Source: Flavobacterium celericrescens (GTDB lineage Bacteria > Bacteroidota > Bacteroidia > Flavobacteriales > Flavobacteriaceae). From it: DNA of 64,000 nt. Shown here piece after piece: positions 56,874-64,000 of this stretch. Position numbers and translations under genes: made by a program. Location of the stretch: contig NZ_JAAJBV010000003.1 of the NCBI RefSeq assembly GCF_011392075.1, forward strand, positions 1-64,000. Direction: 5' to 3'. The notes under the pieces are model-generated. The model was not told the DNA's origin, did no database searches, and was given only the letters and a program-made list of their open reading frames with translations. Every line of letters starts with the position of its first letter. The stretch's first letter is position 1.

Positions 56874-57932
56874 ATGAAAATAAAAACCCTTACCCTAACA
56901 GTAATTACTCTTTCCCTACTGGGTTTAATCGGATATAGAATTATATCAAACAAAGCCGAAGCAGCAAAAAATGATAAAAAAGGGGACAAAAAACCACCTG
57001 TAATGGTTGATGCTATTATTGTAGCCGAAAAAGATTTTGCCAATGCTATTTCGTTATCAGGTGCAATAGAAGCCAATGAAAATGTCGAAATTAGAAGTGA
57101 AGTTTCGGGTATAGTAGAAAAAATCTATTTCACTGAAGGGACAAATGTAAGTAAAGGTCAGGTTTTAGTAAAAGTAAACGATATTGAATTACGCGCCCAA
57201 CTATCGCAAGCGGTTACCAAACAAAATTTAGCCGCTGAAAACGAAAGAAGAGCAAAACTATTACTACAAAAGGAAGCCATCTCTCAAGAAGAATATGACA
57301 TCGCTAGTGCCGAATATAGAAGTCTAAAGGCACAAACACAATTAATTCAAGCGCAGATAGCTAAAACAGCCATCAAAGCACCTTTTTCAGGTAAAATTGG
57401 ATTACGCAATATTTCTCCAGGAACTTACGTAACACCTACCACTTTAATCACTAAATTAGTCAGTGCCAATCAACTGAAAATTAGCTTTTCAATTCCTGAA
57501 AAATATGCTTCTGAAGTGGAAAACAACTCGCCTATTCAATTTACAATACCGAATAACCCACAAAAATTTACAGCAAAAATTTATGCCATAGAACCTGAAA
57601 TTGAAACTACCACACGTACGTTAAAAATCAGAGCGATTGCAGATAATCCAAATGGAAAACTATTAGCGGGAACCTTTGCTAACATTGAACTTCCACTTAA
57701 AAATATCAAAGGGGCAATTAGCATTCCTTCAGAAGCTGTAGTTCCTGTACAAGACGGTAAAGTAGTATATATTGCGAATAACGGCAAAGCCAAAGAAATT
57801 AAGATTGAAACCATCGCTAGAACGGATAAAGATGTAATCGTTACACAAGGCATCAAATCAGGTGACACTTTATTGACTTCTGGAGTGATGTCGCTAAAAG
57901 ACGAAGCTGATATCAAAGTAAAAGTAAAATAA
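56874..57932 (+). CDS. RND efflux periplasmic adaptor (HlyD family)
   Basis: A membrane-fusion protein linking an inner-membrane RND pump to an outer-membrane channel. Seen: an N-terminal membrane anchor from MKIKTLTLTVITLSLLGL, then a barrel-sandwich lipoyl-like motif (VEIRSEVSGIVEKIYFTEGT, VSKGQVLVKVND), an alpha-hairpin (AAENERRAKLLLQKEAISQ), TAIKAPFSGKIGLRNISPGT and a beta-barrel region. The start MKIKTL at 56874 is preferred; the frame is open upstream but has no conserved sequence. A TAGCTTTG at 56839-56846 fits a -7 element. It starts a three-gene operon with the pump and TolC. Substrates cannot be told. Confidence 0.93.
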   Translation: MKIKTLTLTVITLSLLGLIGYRIISNKAEAAKNDKKGDKKPPVMVDAIIVAEKDFANAISLSGAIEANENVEIRSEVSGIVEKIYFTEGTNVSKGQVLVKVNDIELRAQLSQAVTKQNLAAENERRAKLLLQKEAISQEEYDIASAEYRSLKAQTQLIQAQIAKTAIKAPFSGKIGLRNISPGTYVTPTTLITKLVSANQLKISFSIPEKYASEVENNSPIQFTIPNNPQKFTAKIYAIEPEIETTTRTLKIRAIADNPNGKLLAGTFANIELPLKNIKGAISIPSEAVVPVQDGKVVYIANNGKAKEIKIETIARTDKDVIVTQGIKSGDTLLTSGVMSLKDEADIKVKVK

Positions 57933-57970
57933 GCTATTCTAAATTCTAATTTCAAACTTCTAAATTTAAA

Positions 57971-60900
57971 ATGAGTTTATCCACTTTAAGCATAAAAAGA
58001 CCCGTATTTACTATAGTAATCAACTTATTGATTATTCTCTTTGGTATTTTAGGCTACAGTTATTTGGGCGTTCGTGAATTTCCTTCAATCGATCCTGCTC
58101 AAATTAATGTAAGAACCAACTACACGGGTGCCAATGCTGAAATTATCGAATCACAAATCACTGAACCGCTTGAAAAAGCAATTAACTCTATCGATGGAAT
58201 TCGAAATATTACTTCCTCTAGCAACCAAGGTTCGAGCAACATTACCATCGAATTTAAACTTGAAAAAAACTTAGAAGAAGCCGCTAATGATGTACGCGAC
58301 AAAGTATCGCAAGCAGTAAGAAGTTTACCACAAGATATTGATGCGCCACCCGTAGTAGCCAAAGCCGATGCAGATTCAGATGCTATCATTTCGATGACTG
58401 TGCAAAGTAATTCTAAAAATGCACTAGAGCTAAGTGATTATGCTGAAAATGTTATTTCAGAAAGAATACAAACCATTCCTGGAGTTAGTAGTGTTCAAAT
58501 ATGGGGGCAAAAACGATATGCCATGCGTATTTGGATGGACCCTATCAAATTAAATGCCTACGGAATCACTGTGGCCGATGTTCGAAAAGCTTTAGACCAA
58601 CAAAATGTTGAATTACCTTCTGGAAAACTAACCGGTTCAAATACCGAATTAATGGTGAAAACCTTAGGGAATTTGTCTACTGAAAAAGAATTCAACGACA
58701 TCATCATTGTTGCTAATGCAGAAAAAACGGTACGATTGAGCGATATCGGTTATGCTGTATTGGCTGCAGAAAACTTAGAAACCAAATTCACTGAATCTGG
58801 AAATCCTATGGTTGCTGTAGCAGTAATACCACAACCAGGAACCAACTATTTAGAAATTGCCGACCAGTTTTATAAAGAAATTGATAAACTTAAAAAAGAT
58901 TTGCCAAGCGACATCAAACTAGATATTGCTTTAGACAACACATTGTTCATCAAAAAATCAGTGGTTGAGGTAGCCGAAACATTAGTTATTTCCATAATTT
59001 TAGTAATACTCATTATTTTTTTATTTTTTAGAGATTGGTCTATTGCATTCCGACCTTTAATTGACATACCTGTTTCTTTGATTGCTACCTTTTTCATCAT
59101 GTATTTATGTGGCTTTTCAATTAATGTGCTAACACTTTTGGCTATCGTTTTAGCTACTGGATTAGTAGTAGATGACGGAATTGTAGTCACCGAAAACATC
59201 TTCAAAAAAGTAGAAGAAGGCATGTCGCCAATTGAAGCAGCTATCAAAGGTTCAAATGAAATTTTCTTTGCCGTAATTTCGATATCTATTACACTGGCCG
59301 CAGTGTTCTTACCTATTATATTCTTGGAAGGGTTTGTAGGAAGGCTATTCCGAGAATTTGGAGTGGTGATAGGTGCAGCCGTTCTAATATCAGCTTTTGT
59401 GTCGTTAACCTTAACCCCTATGCTGAATGCTTACTTGATGAAAGGTGGCGAACAAAAGAAAACTAAATTCTATACGTTTACCGAACCTTTCTTTGTCAAT
59501 TTAAATAAAGGTTATGCTAATGCATTGACCAGCTTTTTACAAAAAAAATGGTTGAGTTTTCCAATTATCGCCGTATGTATTGGATTGATTGTATTGTTCT
59601 TTGCTATTTTACCCAAAGAAACGGCTCCTTATGACGACCGTAGTTTAGGTATTGTTAGCGTTACTACTCCCGAAGGTGCTACTTATGAATATACCGACAA
59701 GTTCATGGATGATTTATCCAAACTCATCAACGATTCTATTCCAGAGAAAAAAGTAGCCTTAGTAATTACCTCGCCAGGGTTTTTATCTTCTTCAGTAAAC
59801 TCAGGAAGGGTTCGTTTGGCTTTAGTTGACCCAAGTGAAAGAGAAAGATCGCAAAAAGAAATTGTAGACGACTTAACCAAATGGACGAAGAAATACCCAC
59901 AAGCAAAAGTTAATGTCTCAGAACAACCTACTATTTCTGTAAACAGACGCGGTGGATTACCAATTCAGTACATCATTCAAGCACCCAACTTTGAAAAACT
60001 TAGAGAAAAGATTCCGCAATTCATGGAAGAAGCAAGCAAAAACGAAACCTTCTCAAATGTGGATGTGAATTTAAAATTCAACAAGCCTGAAATTAACGTA
60101 ACCATTAATCGTGAAAAAGCTGAAAGTATCGGTGTTTCTGTCTTAGATGTGGCACAAACATTACAATTATCGTTAAGTGGACAACGCTTTGGCTATTTCA
60201 TGCAAAACGGAAAGCAATACCAAGTCATAGGTCAGTTTGACGAAAAAGACCGTGATGCTCCTTTGGATTTAACGTCTATGTTTGTAAAAAACAAAGCAGG
60301 CGAACTCATTCAATTAGACAATGTCGTCGAAGTCGAAGAACAAAGCAACCCGCCGCAGTTATTCCACAACAATAGATATATGTCGGCAACCGTTTCTGCA
60401 GGTTTAGCACCCGGAAAAAGTATGATTGATGGTATCAATGCTATGGACGAAATCAAAGAAAAAGTATTAGACGATAGCTTTACAACCGATTTAGGTGGCG
60501 AATCTAGAGACTTTATGGAAAGTAGTTCCAATACTTCTTTCGCTTTCGGATTGGCATTATTGTTAATTTATTTGATTCTAGCGGCACAATTTGAAAGTTT
60601 CATCGACCCGTTCATCATCATCTTAACTGTGCCTATGGCAGTAGCTGGAGCTTTATTCTCTTTGTGGTTATTTGGGCAAACATGGAATATCTTTAGTCAG
60701 ATTGGAACTGTGATGCTGATTGGATTGGTAACCAAAAATGGTATTCTTATTGTGGAATTTGCCAATCAACTCCGTGAACAAGGAAAATCAAAATACGATG
60801 CTATATTGGAAGCTTCAGAAGCACGTTTGCGTCCTATATTAATGACCAGTTTAGCCATAGCGTTAGGTGCTTTACCAATTGCATTATCCCTTGGAGCAGC

Positions 60901-61057
60901 ATCTGCTAGTAGAATGGGAATGGGAGTTGTAATTGTGGGAGGAACGATGTTTTCCTTAATTTTAACTTTATTTGTCATCCCAGCCTTTTATTTGATGTGG
61001 TCAAAAGCTAAAAAACATAGACCAGAGTTTGATAATTTAGACGCTTTAGAGAAATAA
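57971..61057 (+). CDS. RND efflux transporter permease (AcrB/MexB-like)
   Basis: A proton-driven inner-membrane pump that expels toxic compounds. Seen: 1028 residues, full length; SIKRPVFTIVINLLIILFGI at the start, twelve membrane helices with large periplasmic loops after helices 1 and 7, motifs FPSIDPAQINVRTNYTGA and GASVLDVAQT-type SIGVSVLDVAQTLQL, helix 4 LATGLVVDDGIVVTENIFKK with the paired Asp needed for proton relay, and the end LTSLAIALGALPIALSLG-like LMTSLAIALGALPIALSLG. It begins 38 bp after the adaptor and 4 bp before the TolC gene. Family HAE1-type multidrug pump is likely. Confidence 0.95.
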   Translation: MSLSTLSIKRPVFTIVINLLIILFGILGYSYLGVREFPSIDPAQINVRTNYTGANAEIIESQITEPLEKAINSIDGIRNITSSSNQGSSNITIEFKLEKNLEEAANDVRDKVSQAVRSLPQDIDAPPVVAKADADSDAIISMTVQSNSKNALELSDYAENVISERIQTIPGVSSVQIWGQKRYAMRIWMDPIKLNAYGITVADVRKALDQQNVELPSGKLTGSNTELMVKTLGNLSTEKEFNDIIIVANAEKTVRLSDIGYAVLAAENLETKFTESGNPMVAVAVIPQPGTNYLEIADQFYKEIDKLKKDLPSDIKLDIALDNTLFIKKSVVEVAETLVISIILVILIIFLFFRDWSIAFRPLIDIPVSLIATFFIMYLCGFSINVLTLLAIVLATGLVVDDGIVVTENIFKKVEEGMSPIEAAIKGSNEIFFAVISISITLAAVFLPIIFLEGFVGRLFREFGVVIGAAVLISAFVSLTLTPMLNAYLMKGGEQKKTKFYTFTEPFFVNLNKGYANALTSFLQKKWLSFPIIAVCIGLIVLFFAILPKETAPYDDRSLGIVSVTTPEGATYEYTDKFMDDLSKLINDSIPEKKVALVITSPGFLSSSVNSGRVRLALVDPSERERSQKEIVDDLTKWTKKYPQAKVNVSEQPTISVNRRGGLPIQYIIQAPNFEKLREKIPQFMEEASKNETFSNVDVNLKFNKPEINVTINREKAESIGVSVLDVAQTLQLSLSGQRFGYFMQNGKQYQVIGQFDEKDRDAPLDLTSMFVKNKAGELIQLDNVVEVEEQSNPPQLFHNNRYMSATVSAGLAPGKSMIDGINAMDEIKEKVLDDSFTTDLGGESRDFMESSSNTSFAFGLALLLIYLILAAQFESFIDPFIIILTVPMAVAGALFSLWLFGQTWNIFSQIGTVMLIGLVTKNGILIVEFANQLREQGKSKYDAILEASEARLRPILMTSLAIALGALPIALSLGAASASRMGMGVVIVGGTMFSLILTLFVIPAFYLMWSKAKKHRPEFDNLDALEK

Positions 61058-61061
61058 TATT

Positions 61062-62366
61062 ATGCAACATTTATATAAAATAGTATTCCTTTTCATCATC
61101 GGATTTTCATCGCAAGCACAGGATTTGCTTACCCTTGAAAATGCTGTAAAAATAGCTTTAGAAAACAACTATGACATCAAAATTGCACAAAACAATGCTA
61201 AGATAGATGCCACAAACAATAGCCTTGCCAATGCGGGTATGTTGCCTATTTTAACTGCTAATTTAACCAACAATAACAGCCAATTAAACACCAAACAAAC
61301 CCAAGGTGATGGCACAGTAAGAGAATTAGACGGTGCTAAAAATATGAGTTTAACATATGGCGTAGGATTAGACTGGACTATCTTTGATGGGATGCGCATG
61401 TTTGCCAAAAAAGAACAACTAGACCTATTAGAACAACAAGGGAAAGCCGAACTACAAGCCGCTATGCTGACCAAAATCAGCGATGTGTACCTAACGTATT
61501 TTGACCTAGTACAACAACAGCAAGTTATTGCTTCAATTGATACCGCTATCGTAATTTCTAACCAACGCTTAACTACGGCACAAAATCGTTTTACAATTGG
61601 TAAAGCATCCAAATTAGAAGTATTAAATGCACAAGTTGACTTGAATAGTGATAAAAGTTTGTTGTTAAAACAAAAAGAACTATTTCGTACTACAAAAATC
61701 AAATTAAATGCATTACTCATTCGTGATGTGTTGACTGATTTTAAGGTAGCCAAAGAAATTACTTTAGAACAAAATATAGTGTTTGAAGATATAAAAGCAA
61801 CAGCCCAAAAGCAAAACCCACAATTACAAGCACAAATACTTTCCAAAAAAGTAGCTGATTTAAACCTCAAGCAAGTCAAAGGCAACCGCTACCCAACAGT
61901 GCGTTTAACCTCTGGCTATAATTTCACCCGTTCGGAAGCTTCTTTAGGTTTTATAACCCAATCGTCAGGGCAAGGTTTTGTATATGGTATTACCGCTTCT
62001 GTGCCCATTTTTAATGGCTTTTTACAACACAAAAACGAAAAAGCAGCCCAATACCAAGTGGAAAACGCTGGTTTCCTTTTAGAACAACAAAAACTCGATT
62101 TAGAAACCCAATTGGCCACACTATACGCCAGTTATCAAACCAATTTAGCGCTTGTACAAGTAGAAGAAAAAAACCTAGAAATTGCCAAGCAAAACCTAGA
62201 CATTACCCTTGCTAAATTCAAAATTGGCACCATAACCACCATTGAATTCAGAACCGCACAACAAAATTTTGTAGAAGCCTCCGTGCGCTATTCCAATGCA
62301 CAATATGTAACCAAACTATCCGAAATCAACCTAAAAGAATTAGCAGGCACTTTAAAATTAAATTAA
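61062..62366 (+). CDS. TolC-family outer membrane efflux protein
   Basis: The outer-membrane channel that completes the tripartite pump. Seen: signal peptide ending SQAQD, then TLENAVKIALENNYDIKIA with the usual first helix, a repeated second half (DLETQLATLYASYQTN, ALVQVEEKNLEIAKQNL), and coiled-coil regions expected of TolC (434 residues). It starts 4 bp after the pump gene, so it is translated from the same message. An opposite-strand frame of 238 codons overlaps it and is not a gene. Downstream is a short repeat block and a bestrophin gene. Confidence 0.93.
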   Translation: MQHLYKIVFLFIIGFSSQAQDLLTLENAVKIALENNYDIKIAQNNAKIDATNNSLANAGMLPILTANLTNNNSQLNTKQTQGDGTVRELDGAKNMSLTYGVGLDWTIFDGMRMFAKKEQLDLLEQQGKAELQAAMLTKISDVYLTYFDLVQQQQVIASIDTAIVISNQRLTTAQNRFTIGKASKLEVLNAQVDLNSDKSLLLKQKELFRTTKIKLNALLIRDVLTDFKVAKEITLEQNIVFEDIKATAQKQNPQLQAQILSKKVADLNLKQVKGNRYPTVRLTSGYNFTRSEASLGFITQSSGQGFVYGITASVPIFNGFLQHKNEKAAQYQVENAGFLLEQQKLDLETQLATLYASYQTNLALVQVEEKNLEIAKQNLDITLAKFKIGTITTIEFRTAQQNFVEASVRYSNAQYVTKLSEINLKELAGTLKLN

Positions 62367-62391
62367 TATAATTAGCTTTGGTAAAATGTTT

Positions 62392-62476
62392 AGTTGTTGA
62401 ATTGTAAAATTGAATAAACAAAATCAACAATTCAACAACTAAACAATTCAACAACTAAACAATTCAACATTTAAAC
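62392..62476. repeat. 16-bp tandem repeat with an inverted copy
   Basis: ACAATTCAACAACT at 62427-62440 and 62443-62456, with a third partial unit from 62459, period 16. The reverse complement AGTTGTTGAATTGT lies at 62392-62405, so a hairpin of 14 bp can form. Located between tolC and the bestrophin gene. Confidence 0.85.
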
Positions 62477-62488
62477 AATTAACAATAA

Positions 62489-63352
62489 ATGGTACAATAC
62501 AACCCAAAAGACTGGATTACATTTATCTTTCGTTTTCACGAATCAGACACCTTTCGTCAGTTGATTCCGATGATGATTTTTATTGGTTTATATGCATTAG
62601 GCATTGCTTATTTGGAATTAGAATATTGGAACCTTTCCGAAAAAAGCCATGTAAAAAACCTACCCATGATGCACACCACTGTAGGGTTTGTGCTTTCGTT
62701 GTTATTGGCATACCGCACCAATACTGCCTATGACCGTTGGTGGGAAGGTAGAAAACAATGGGGTGCCTTAGTGAATAACAGCCGTAACTTAGCCATTAAA
62801 TTAGCCGCTTATTTAAAAGACGAACACGACAGAACCTACTTTCGAAAAGTGATTCCTGCTTATGCTTCAGTACTTTCCAAACATTTATTAAACGAAGAAG
62901 TAAGCAAAATGCTATTTGAGGGACTTGATTTAGAAATCGATCAGCACAAACACCGCCCTAATCAAGTGGCTAAAATGCTTTTTCACAAAGCTAATGACTT
63001 GTACCAATCTGAAAAAATAACGGGTGAGCAATTCTACATCATCAATGCCGAATTGCAATCGTTTACCGATATTTGTGGTGCTTGCGAACGTATTAAAAAC
63101 ACGCCTATTCCCTACTCTTACAGTTCATTTATCAAGAAGTTCATCTTCTTTTTTGTCATGACACTTCCTTTCGGATTTGTATTCAATTTAGGCTATTATG
63201 TTATTCCTGTAGTTGTCTTTATTTTCTATGTCCTTGCCAGTTTAGAACTCATCGCAGAAGAAATCGAAGACCCATTCGGAAACGACGCCAACGACTTACC
63301 CATGACAAAAATTGCTACCAATATTAAAAAACACGTGGAGGAGATTTTGTAA
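62489..63352 (+). CDS. Bestrophin-family ion channel (UPF0187)
   Basis: A membrane protein of the bacterial bestrophin homologue family; studied members act as ligand-independent channels with cation or anion selectivity. Seen: 287 residues with membrane segments at FRQLIPMMIFIGLYALGIAY, TVGFVLSLLLAYRTNTAYDR, YVIPVVVFIFYVLASLELI; family motifs YDRWWEGRKQWGALVNNSRN and EEIEDPFGNDANDLPM near the end. Full length. It follows the RND operon by 122 bp of repeat-rich DNA and is convergent with the last partial gene (7 bp gap). Ion selectivity is not visible. Confidence 0.93.
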   Translation: MVQYNPKDWITFIFRFHESDTFRQLIPMMIFIGLYALGIAYLELEYWNLSEKSHVKNLPMMHTTVGFVLSLLLAYRTNTAYDRWWEGRKQWGALVNNSRNLAIKLAAYLKDEHDRTYFRKVIPAYASVLSKHLLNEEVSKMLFEGLDLEIDQHKHRPNQVAKMLFHKANDLYQSEKITGEQFYIINAELQSFTDICGACERIKNTPIPYSYSSFIKKFIFFFVMTLPFGFVFNLGYYVIPVVVFIFYVLASLELIAEEIEDPFGNDANDLPMTKIATNIKKHVEEIL

Positions 63353-63359
63353 GAAGTAT

Positions 63360-64000
63360 TTAATCAGTTAGTGTTAACTCAACAGCTAAAATGCCATAAT
63401 TATTTAAGTAAGGTACTGGAGTATTTCCGCCGAAGATTTTTTCTTTTTGCCATACTCCATTTTTATAAGTCCAACTATTCATATTATTTTTAGCCGGTAG
63501 AAGACCTACTTTAGGCTCGTATAAACTCATTTCTTTTCTTTCCGTTGAATTGGGTATTGGAAAAGAAATTTTGTATTCATTTTCATCAATAATCAACCAT
63601 TCAAAGCTCACAAAAAGTCCCTCTTCAGGGAAAATTATATTTAAATTAGACAAATCTATTTCAATGTTATTCTCTCCTTTTTTTGCAATACCAATTATAT
63701 TTTGTTCATTTAAATTATGACTGGGTTTACCTGCGGCATCAATCGAATATAAACGGATATTAAATTTTGCTTTTTTTATTTCGCTATAGATTCGTAATTT
63801 AATTTTATCTAAAAAAGGCGTTTTTAAAGCTAAAGAATCAAAAGGAAAAAATCGAGCTTTAATTTCAGGATTATTATTAGCTGCATAATAAAAACCTATT
63901 TCAGAATCCTTAAATTTTCCAATTGTATTTTTAGTTTTCCCTTTTTTTGAAGCAATAATTACTTCTTTAAGTTCAACGACTTCTGGAATTAGTTCAATTA
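63360..64000 (-). CDS. Carboxypeptidase-regulatory-like protein, C-terminal part (5' outside window)
   Basis: The frame on the minus strand has no stop from 63362 to the window end, so the gene start lies beyond 64000. The visible part has ELIPEVVELKEVIIASKKGK at its N-terminal side, the usual linker after a carboxypeptidase-regulatory-like domain in Bacteroidetes, then a beta-rich domain (IGFYYAANNNPEIKARFFPF, IDLSNLNIIFPEEGLF) ending LAVELTLTD. Any regulatory-like domain and signal peptide would lie upstream. Function of this common class is unknown. It is convergent with the bestrophin gene, with 7 bp between stops. Confidence 0.75.
   Translation of the reverse strand, partial: IELIPEVVELKEVIIASKKGKTKNTIGKFKDSEIGFYYAANNNPEIKARFFPFDSLALKTPFLDKIKLRIYSEIKKAKFNIRLYSIDAAGKPSHNLNEQNIIGIAKKGENNIEIDLSNLNIIFPEEGLFVSFEWLIIDENEYKISFPIPNSTERKEMSLYEPKVGLLPAKNNMNSWTYKNGVWQKEKIFGGNTPVPYLNNYGILAVELTLTD

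Noticed and set aside
61169..61885. 238-codon minus-strand frame inside tolC
   Set aside because: It is an opposite-strand shadow of a conserved TolC gene with Cys/Ser-rich nonsense composition.
62427..62476. CRISPR-like repeats
   Set aside because: Period is 16 bp with no spacers of usual length and no cas genes nearby.

Overview
The window looks like a chromosome segment of a Flavobacteriaceae bacterium, most likely Flavobacterium or a close relative. The evidence is low GC and AT-rich spacers, a type B type-IX-secretion adhesin followed by PorP/SprF and OmpA genes, LIC11966-like and carboxypeptidase-regulatory-like proteins, scarcity of Shine-Dalgarno sites, and promoters of the Bacteroidetes form TTG-N19-TAnnTTTG. 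No tRNA, rRNA, insertion sequence or CRISPR array was seen. One structural RNA, the SRP RNA, is present.

Layout. 1-4.3 kb: the 3' end of a giant repeat adhesin with a T9SS type B sorting domain, then its PorP/SprF and OmpA-type partner genes. 4.4-5.1 kb: a SUKH (SMI1/KNR4) gene with a structured tail, bracketed by two look-alike terminators. 5.1-11.1 kb (minus strand): a CAP-domain lipoprotein, a probable pyrR-pyrB-orphan-rnz-pdxH operon, and a YbiT-like ABC-F protein. 11.2-19.4 kb: a TlpA-like lipoprotein without its CXXC, transaldolase, an SDR, gcvT, an S41 protease, an LIC11966-like protein and yebC. 19.5-22.7 kb: a run of small, mostly orphan secreted or membrane proteins. 22.7-29.9 kb: hutH, dnaK with a striking sigma-54-like control region, a nitronate monooxygenase, a Cys-rich regulatory-like protein and a glutaminyl cyclase. 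29.9-37.8 kb: SRP RNA, sdaA, a frameshifted DUF2809 gene, kup, panB, a pseudouridine synthase and a YpfJ-type metalloprotease. 38.0-53.9 kb: HMG-CoA synthase-like, SET-domain protein, esterase, comM, dsbD-tilS-pabB, DUF4349 lipoprotein, Sua5, UvrD-type helicase and M1 peptidase. 54.2-64 kb: recG carrying an in-frame foreign domain, a complete RND efflux operon (adaptor, pump, TolC), a bestrophin-type channel and the 3' part of a carboxypeptidase-regulatory-like gene.

Most genes are housekeeping and stand in short operons separated by bidirectional hairpin terminators. The strongest unusual signal is in recG: a segment of about 147 codons encoding a DUF559 (Vsr/PD-(D/E)XK-like) nuclease domain lies in frame between helicase motifs II and III, bounded by imperfect GC-rich terminal inverted repeats. 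It looks like a gene-invading element that keeps its host open reading frame intact. Other notable points are the TGACA array with a -24/-12-like promoter before dnaK, the A9-tract frameshift in DUF2809, an ABC-F protein with no Walker A in its second half, the SUKH cassette, and an exact 240-bp-spaced repeat in the adhesin.
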